A stretch of DNA of 64,000 nucleotides from assembly GCA_964276095.1 (NCBI GenBank), contig CAXYDR010000003.1:682001-746000 (forward strand), read 5' to 3'. Each line of letters opens with the position of its first letter. Position 1 is the stretch's first letter. This document shows, piece by piece, positions 59,052 through 64,000 of the stretch. The position numbers were made by a program, and so were the translations under genes. The stretch is from GCA-2733415 sp964276095. Lineage in GTDB: Bacteria; Bacteroidota; Bacteroidia; Flavobacteriales; Flavobacteriaceae. Under the pieces are notes generated by a model. It was not told the origin of the DNA. It ran no database searches and worked only from the letters and a program-made list of their open reading frames with translations.

Positions 59052-60401
59052 ATGCAGTTTCATATAGACAATAAAGTAGTTAATCAGATTAAAGGATTCA
59101 TTCATGAAAAAAATGACCTACAATTAACTGAACTATTAAGTGAACTTCATTACGCAGATGTTGCAGAAATTCTTGAAGAATTAGACTTTGATCAATCTGT
59201 TTATATCATCAAATTACTTAATAGTGAGCAAACCTCAGAGATTATTGCTGAGTTAGATGATGACATACGTGACAAAATACTTAACGCCCTTTCTTCAAAA
59301 GAAATTGCAGAAAAAATTGATGAACTTGAATCTGATGATGCTGCAGATATTATTGCTGACTTGCCTAAAGACAAGAAAGAAGAGGTTATTTCATATTTGG
59401 GTAATTTAGACCATGCAAAAGATATTGTTGACCTTTTACGTTATGATGAGGATACTGCAGGTGGGTTAATGCGTAAAGAACTTATAGCCGTAAAAGATAG
59501 CTGGACAGTTATGCATTGTGTAAAAGAAATGCGTAAACAAGCTGAAGCTTTTGAAAAAGTTCATACCATTTATGTTGTTGATGATGACGATATTTTAAAA
59601 GGACGTTTATCATTAAAGAGTCTTTTAACTACATCTACCAAAACTCCTATTAAAGATATTTATGATCCTAAAATCACTTTTGTTGAAGTAGAAGAAGATG
59701 ATCAAGAGGTAGCTAACATCATGCAAAAATACGATTTAATAGTTATGCCTGTTGTTGATGAAATGGGAAGACTTGTTGGCCAAATTACCATTGATGACAT
59801 TGTAGATGTTATTAAAGATGAAGCTGACAAAGATTACCAAATGGCCGCTGGTTTAACTCAAGATGTTGAGGCTGGTGATACTATTACTCAACTTACCAAA
59901 GCTCGTTTGCCTTGGCTTATTTTAGGGCTATTTGGAGGTATTGGTGCTGCAGCAATAATGGGGACTTATGAAGAGTTTATTCAAACTAAGGCTATATTAT
60001 TCTTTTTCACACCACTAATTGCGGCAATGGCCGGAAATGTTGGGGTACAATCTAGCGCTATCATTGTTCAAGGGTTGGCAAATAACGATGTAAAAGGAAG
60101 TATTGCAAATCGGCTTTGGAAAGAATTTCTTTTAGCTATTGTAAACGGTATTATCTTATCCATCCTTTTATTTATCTACACATTTAGCACAGAAGCTGAT
60201 TTTAAAACATCGTTAGCAATTTCAATTTCTTTATTCAGTGTAATTATTATGGCAGGAATAATAGGTACTTTTATTCCGTTATTCTTAGACAAACGAGGAA
60301 TTGACCCAGCAATCGCTACAGGTCCATTTATCACTACAAGTAATGATATTTTCGGAATTCTAATTTATTTCATGATTGCACAATTGATACTAGGCTTCTA
60401 A
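59052..60401 (+). CDS. mgtE: Magnesium transporter MgtE
   Basis: A 449-residue Mg2+ channel/transporter. In order: cytoplasmic N domain of helical repeats (about 1-130), two CBS domains (about 135-255) which gate the channel by binding Mg2+, plug helix, and five TM helices (about 280-449). Diagnostic motifs include Glu-Ser-Asp-Asp-Ala-Ala-Asp in the N domain and Thr-Thr-Ser-Asn-Asp-Ile-Phe-Gly near the end of TM5, which lines the pore. Start lies 35 bp after rsmA. It ends upstream of a hairpin at 60423-60453. Confidence 0.96.
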   Translation: MQFHIDNKVVNQIKGFIHEKNDLQLTELLSELHYADVAEILEELDFDQSVYIIKLLNSEQTSEIIAELDDDIRDKILNALSSKEIAEKIDELESDDAADIIADLPKDKKEEVISYLGNLDHAKDIVDLLRYDEDTAGGLMRKELIAVKDSWTVMHCVKEMRKQAEAFEKVHTIYVVDDDDILKGRLSLKSLLTTSTKTPIKDIYDPKITFVEVEEDDQEVANIMQKYDLIVMPVVDEMGRLVGQITIDDIVDVIKDEADKDYQMAAGLTQDVEAGDTITQLTKARLPWLILGLFGGIGAAAIMGTYEEFIQTKAILFFFTPLIAAMAGNVGVQSSAIIVQGLANNDVKGSIANRLWKEFLLAIVNGIILSILLFIYTFSTEADFKTSLAISISLFSVIIMAGIIGTFIPLFLDKRGIDPAIATGPFITTSNDIFGILIYFMIAQLILGF

Positions 60402-60422
60402 CATAAAGTTGAAACAAAAAAC

Positions 60423-60453
60423 AAAAGCAACATTCGGGTGAAACGTTGCTTTT
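60423..60453 (+). terminator. Probable mgtE terminator
   Basis: AAAAGCAAC / GTTGCTTTT, perfect 9-bp stem with a 13-nt loop, but only four T follow, so termination may be partial. Confidence 0.55.
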
Positions 60454-60627
60454 AAATAAAGGGGTTAATTCGGGTAAATATATAATCTCTTTTGTAATAA
60501 ATAATTTTCTTTAAAAAAGAGACTGATTCTAAAACCAGCCTCTTTACCTAAAACCAACTTAAAAATTAACTTATATAAAACAAAAAACTAATTTGTTTGT
60601 ATACATATATAACACTTAAGCAAACTT

Positions 60628-60639
60628 ATACCCTACCCC
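60628..60639 (+). repeat. Inverted-repeat arm upstream of the FecI-type sigma gene
   Basis: ATACCCTACCCC is the exact reverse complement of GGGGTAGGGTAT at 61251-61262, so the two arms bracket the sigma gene. The G-C-rich arms stand out in AT-rich surroundings. Confidence 0.5.
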
Positions 60640-60715
60640 AGTAAATATTTTTTTGATAGTTGAAAAATAACTACTAGCTTTAACAACTCTAAAAACATTT
60701 ACTCTTTTTATAAAT

Positions 60716-61249
60716 ATGTCAGATTCCGAAAATGAAGATATTGGCTTATGCAAAGAAAAAAGCTTTCAAGCATTTTTCAATACTAATGCTACTTTATTAC
60801 GAAACTATCTGTACTACAAATTCGGCGGGATTGAGGATATAGATGATATTGTACAAGACTCTTTTATAAAATTATGGGATAACTGTACTAAGGTTACAAC
60901 CGAAACTGCAAAAAGTTATTTGTTCCGAATAGCAATCAACCAAAGTAACAGTTTACTTCGACACGAAACAGTCAAACTTAAACATCAAAAAGAAGTAAAA
61001 CATATTAATCATAATACTACTAATGAATCTCCTGAATATATTTTAGAAGAAAAAGAGTTCAAGGTAAAACTAGAAAAAGCCATTTCTTCATTACCTGACA
61101 GACAGAGAGAAGTATTTTTGTTAAATAGAATTGAGAAAAAAACATATCGTGAAATTGCTGAATTATCTGGTGTTTCGGTAAAAGCTATTGAGAAACTAAT
61201 GCATAAGGCTTTACTTAAGCTTAGGGTTGAAATAGAGAATCTCCCCTAA
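60716..61249 (+). CDS. FecI-type ECF sigma factor
   Basis: A 177-residue ECF sigma factor. Region 2 (about 20-85) has Asp-Asp-Ile-Val-Gln-Asp-Ser-Phe; region 4 (about 118-172) has Leu-Pro-Asp-Arg-Gln-Arg-Glu-Val-Phe and Arg-Glu-Ile-Ala-Glu-Leu-Ser-Gly-Val-Ser. The next genes are a FecR-type anti-sigma and a TonB-dependent receptor with a signalling domain, so this is the sigma factor of a cell-surface signalling unit that senses an outer-membrane ligand. The gene is bracketed by a 12-bp inverted repeat. Confidence 0.94.
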   Translation: MSDSENEDIGLCKEKSFQAFFNTNATLLRNYLYYKFGGIEDIDDIVQDSFIKLWDNCTKVTTETAKSYLFRIAINQSNSLLRHETVKLKHQKEVKHINHNTTNESPEYILEEKEFKVKLEKAISSLPDRQREVFLLNRIEKKTYREIAELSGVSVKAIEKLMHKALLKLRVEIENLP

Positions 61250-61250
61250 A

Positions 61251-61262
61251 GGGGTAGGGTAT
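61251..61262 (+). repeat. Inverted-repeat arm downstream of the FecI-type sigma gene
   Basis: GGGGTAGGGTAT starts two bases after the sigma stop and is the exact reverse complement of 60628-60639. It also pairs locally with CCCC just before it (CCCCTAAAGGGG), forming a small hairpin between sigma and FecR genes. Confidence 0.5.
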
Positions 61263-61299
61263 TGTGTTTTTATAACGTTTTATATTTAGAAGCGAATAA

Positions 61300-62223
61300 A
61301 TGAAAATGAATAAATTAGACGACATATTCCTATCACGATGGCTAAATAATGAGCTTTCAGAAGATGAATTGAATCAATTCAAGTCTTCAGAACATTATAA
61401 CACCTATGTGAATATTATTAAGGGTACTGATAAATTACAAGCTCCTAGCTATAATTTAGATAAAGCCTTTTTGGATATTAAAGAAAAAAGAAATGTGACA
61501 ACTATTAGTCACCCAAATACACCTTCTAAAAATAGATGGCAATGGGGTGTTGCTGCTTCAGTGATATTGCTTATTGGATTTTTTGCATACTTTAATTTTT
61601 TCAATACAACTGAGTTCTCAAGTGATTATGGGAAACAATTGGCATTTGAATTACCTGACGGATCTAAAGTTTTACTAAACTCAAAATCTACAATTACATT
61701 CAACAAAGATAACTGGGACAACAATAGAACATTAACACTTGATGGAGAAGCCTTTTTTGATGTTGAAAAAGGAAATACGTTTACAGTAGAAACTTCTCAA
61801 GGTAATGTAAGTGTTTTAGGAACAGAGTTTAACGTAAATGCAAGTGCCGATTTCTTTAAAGTATCTTGTTACGAAGGGAAAGTTAAAGTATCTGACAATT
61901 CAAACGATAGTAATCACATACTTACTCCGTCTTTAGGTTATCAAAACATAAAAGGGAACGCACCAATTGTACTAAACTTTAATAGCGTTCAACCTGAATG
62001 GATCAATAATCAATCCGTATTTAAAAGCACACCAATAAAACATGTGTTTAAAGCTTTAGAAAAGCAATATGAATTACAATTTGAATACGATAATTTTGAC
62101 GACACTGTATTATTCACTGGGTTGTTCCCTAATAATAATAAAGAAATTGCATTAAAAACTGTTTTAAAGTCAGTAAATTTGAAATATACTACTCAAGGGA
62201 ATAGTATTATTTTAGAAGACTAA
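61300..62223 (+). CDS. FecR-family anti-sigma factor
   Basis: A 307-residue inner-membrane regulator: cytoplasmic N-terminus with Trp-Leu-Asn-Asn-Glu-Leu-Ser, one TM helix (about 82-103), and periplasmic FecR domain (about 112-220) with Leu-Pro-Asp-Gly-Ser-Lys-Val-x-Leu-Asn and Gly-Glu-Ala-Phe-Phe-Asp-Val, followed by a second periplasmic DUF4974-type domain. It holds and, on signal, releases the adjacent sigma factor. It starts 50 bp after it and precedes the receptor gene by 9 bp. Confidence 0.95.
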   Translation: MKMNKLDDIFLSRWLNNELSEDELNQFKSSEHYNTYVNIIKGTDKLQAPSYNLDKAFLDIKEKRNVTTISHPNTPSKNRWQWGVAASVILLIGFFAYFNFFNTTEFSSDYGKQLAFELPDGSKVLLNSKSTITFNKDNWDNNRTLTLDGEAFFDVEKGNTFTVETSQGNVSVLGTEFNVNASADFFKVSCYEGKVKVSDNSNDSNHILTPSLGYQNIKGNAPIVLNFNSVQPEWINNQSVFKSTPIKHVFKALEKQYELQFEYDNFDDTVLFTGLFPNNNKEIALKTVLKSVNLKYTTQGNSIILED

Positions 62224-62232
62224 ACAACAGCT

Positions 62233-64000
62233 ATGAAGCAATTCCTTTTAGGGTTTTTCGCTTTTCTTTTTTCAATATCTATTTTTGCTCAAAAACAAAC
62301 TGTATTTGAGCAAGATTTTTTACCTACAGTTTTACCAGAAATAGAGCAATTTTACAAGGTTAGTTTTTCTTATACCGACACCTTGATTGAAACAAAAAAG
62401 GTATCTGTAATTCTAGATGAGCTTGTAAATTTAGAATCCCTATTACTAACATTATCCTCCCAAACAAATTTAAAGTTTGAGCTTATTAATAAAACCAACA
62501 TTGTTATTTCATCGTTTAAAGAAACTGATTTAATAGCTGTGTGCGGTCAATTATTAAGTAAGAATGAAATCGTTGCAAACGCAGTCATAGAAATAAACAA
62601 TACGTACTATTCTAGTGATGAGAATGGCTCATTTAAAATAAATAATATACCATACAACTCAACAATAGAGATTAGCTCATTTGGTATAAAAACCAATATT
62701 ATTAAAGCTACTGATTGTATTTATCCAAATTGCATTACTATTAATCTAACTGAAAAAAAAGAACTTTTAGATCAAATTGTAATTGACGAATATTTAACTA
62801 GTGGAGTTTCAAAAAATGTAAAACAAACCACAATTCACACTAAAAAGTTAAACTTACTCCCAGGGTTAATTGAACCAGATGTACTGGAAAGTATTCATCA
62901 AATCCCTGGAGTTAGTAATTTAAACGAAACAGTGAATAGTATTCATGTTAGAGGAGGTAATTCCGATCAGAATTTAGTGCTTTGGAATAATATTAAAACT
63001 TATAATAACTCCCATTTATTCGGAGCAATATCAGCTTTTAACCCATACATTACTGACAAAGTACACTTTATTAACAAAGGTACGAGCGCTAAATACGGTG
63101 AACGTATTTCAAGTGTTATTGACATTGCTACTAATTACAAGCCAACAAATAAAATAACAGGTGGAGCTGGTTTTAATTTACTACACGGAGATGCGTTTCT
63201 TGACATCCCTTTAATTAAAGATAAACTATCTGTTTTAGTTTCTGGACGAAGGTCCTATGCTGATATATACAAAACATTTGCTTTTAAAAATTATGCCTCG
63301 AAAATTTTTCAAAACACAAAAATTTTCGACAATACGCTAGAGTTTAGCAAATCGAAAAATATTTTTTGGTTTTACGACTATACCTTCAACGCAGCCTATA
63401 AAGCTACTGATAAAGACCTAATTAAATTCAATCATATATATAACAAAGATTTTTTAAATTTTTCCGCTATAAGTACCGATGAAAATAATTTATATACTGA
63501 TATATTAAAGACTCAAAATGAAGGATATAATTTAGAGTGGGAAAAAGAATGGACAAAAGAATTCAGTCATCAAATAGATAGTTATTTTTCTGAATATTCT
63601 TTAGACTATAAGTTTAGTAATGAATCTAATTTAGGGATATCTTCCAATACAAAAACTAATCAAATAAAAGACTTTGGAGTAAATTTGAATTTTAAATATG
63701 ATGTAGCTGAATATAAGCAACTAAATTTTGGGTATCAGTTTTCAAATAAAAACTTTAAATATTCATTTAACGACACCACACCTACACAAAAAATGGTGCT
63801 TGATGCCGCAAATGACAACACAACCTCCAATAGTATTTACAGTGAGTATCAAGTAAATAAACCTAAGGATCACCTGTACTCTATAGGACTTAGAGCAAAT
63901 AAATATAGTAGTTCTCAAAAATTTTATGTTGAACCTAGGGCAGTCCTTCAGAAATTTGTAGTTCCTGAATTTAGTATTAATACATCAATAGAATATAAAA
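62233..64000 (+). CDS. TonB-dependent receptor with signalling (STN) domain, partial
   Basis: Runs off the right edge after 589 codons. In order: signal peptide (1-19, ending Ile-Phe-Ala-Gln), secretin/TonB short N-terminal (STN) domain (about 28-95) that contacts FecR, carboxypeptidase-regulatory-like domain (about 103-175), TonB plug (about 205-310, with His-Val-Arg-Gly-Gly-Asn near 238) and the start of the barrel. With the sigma and FecR genes this makes a complete surface-signalling unit, whose regulon usually includes the receptor itself. No SusD partner can be seen inside the window. Ligand unknown. Confidence 0.93.
   Translation, partial: MKQFLLGFFAFLFSISIFAQKQTVFEQDFLPTVLPEIEQFYKVSFSYTDTLIETKKVSVILDELVNLESLLLTLSSQTNLKFELINKTNIVISSFKETDLIAVCGQLLSKNEIVANAVIEINNTYYSSDENGSFKINNIPYNSTIEISSFGIKTNIIKATDCIYPNCITINLTEKKELLDQIVIDEYLTSGVSKNVKQTTIHTKKLNLLPGLIEPDVLESIHQIPGVSNLNETVNSIHVRGGNSDQNLVLWNNIKTYNNSHLFGAISAFNPYITDKVHFINKGTSAKYGERISSVIDIATNYKPTNKITGGAGFNLLHGDAFLDIPLIKDKLSVLVSGRRSYADIYKTFAFKNYASKIFQNTKIFDNTLEFSKSKNIFWFYDYTFNAAYKATDKDLIKFNHIYNKDFLNFSAISTDENNLYTDILKTQNEGYNLEWEKEWTKEFSHQIDSYFSEYSLDYKFSNESNLGISSNTKTNQIKDFGVNLNFKYDVAEYKQLNFGYQFSNKNFKYSFNDTTPTQKMVLDAANDNTTSNSIYSEYQVNKPKDHLYSIGLRANKYSSSQKFYVEPRAVLQKFVVPEFSINTSIEYK

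Larger units (their letters stand above)
60402..60715. other. Intergenic region with two hairpins and one arm of an inverted repeat
   Basis: No coding frame is credible. It contains the mgtE terminator at 60423-60453, a second hairpin at 60516-60545 (AAAGAG-CTG / CAG-CTCTTT with one mismatch, T-run on the minus strand) and the arm ATACCCTACCCC at 60628-60639. The remaining sequence is AT-rich and should hold the promoter of the ECF sigma gene, although no TAnnTTTG is clear. Confidence 0.5.

Noticed and set aside
1..64000. CRISPR arrays, prophage, transposons, integrative elements, rRNA and tRNA genes
   Set aside because: No regularly spaced repeats, transposase or integrase motifs, or cloverleaf-forming sequences were recognised. 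A tRNA-scanning and repeat-finding run would be decisive and could overturn this.

Overview
The window is a roughly two-thirds A+T stretch of a Bacteroidota chromosome, almost certainly family Flavobacteriaceae. The evidence is: TAnnTTTG-type -7 promoter elements (several with a TTG/TTTG -33 element) in front of many genes; a type IX secretion sorting domain on a secreted protein; carboxypeptidase-regulatory-like outer-membrane proteins; a FecI/FecR/TonB-receptor unit; an ExbB/ExbD/ExbD cluster; a bacterial geranylgeranylglyceryl-phosphate-type synthase; and families largely confined to this phylum (DUF6089, DUF4296, DUF4271, DUF4286, DUF4301, DUF5686). The genus cannot be named from sequence alone. 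I see no transposase, phage, integron, CRISPR array, rRNA or tRNA.

Layout. 1-5.8 kb (minus strand): envelope operon with an OmpH/Skp chaperone (cut by the edge), bamA, uppS, a DUF6089 barrel protein, nadK and a CBS protein. It diverges from pdxJ plus an alpha/beta hydrolase (5.9-7.4 kb). 7.4-10.2 kb: a FadL-type porin and an SGNH-hydrolase lipoprotein. 10.7-14.9 kb: proteostasis block tig, clpP, clpX, then murI behind a hairpin. 15.0-17.2 kb: a tiny lipoprotein missed by length cut-offs and an OmpA/PD40 protein. 17.5-20.1 kb: DUF4296 lipoprotein, pyrC and a GT2 dolichol-phosphate-mannose-synthase-like enzyme. 20.1-21.6 kb: DUF4271 and hemD. 21.7-24.5 kb: ahcY, diverging from a phosphopantetheinyl transferase and the GGGP-synthase-like gene.

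24.6-32.9 kb is the most accessory-looking part: an ECF sigma factor, a membrane protein that looks like its antagonist and a secreted beta-rich protein, all overlapping, followed by exported proteins (DUF5686, an erythromycin-esterase-fold enzyme, two little-characterised ones). 32.9-41.3 kb: DUF4301, arfB, a Rieske-like lipoprotein, greA with a hairpin in its leader, HIT protein, orphan histidine kinase, flavin reductase, DUF3127, short-chain fatty acid transporter and aat. 41.4-43.7 kb: energy-transducing ExbB/D unit. 43.9-47.5 kb: asparaginase, acyltransferase, TatD, and a retropepsin-like gene broken at a run of nine A. 47.6-50.7 kb: NifU-like, Mrp, an alkyltransferase-like protein without the active cysteine, LysE and trmB.

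50.7-64 kb: glycosyltransferase, a PhoB/PhoR-like two-component pair, a lamin-tail T9SS cargo, a TPR protein, DUF4286, a small membrane protein, rsmA, mgtE, and finally an ECF sigma/FecR/TonB-dependent receptor unit that runs off the right edge.

Most of the window is core housekeeping. The points most worth a second look are the frameshifted retropepsin, the terminator-like hairpin in the greA leader, a perfectly palindromic divergent promoter at trmB, two likely leaderless transcripts (DUF4271, mgtE), the hairpin abutting murI, and the sigma/antagonist/secreted-protein overlap at 24.6-26.8 kb. No clearly novel multi-gene system was found.
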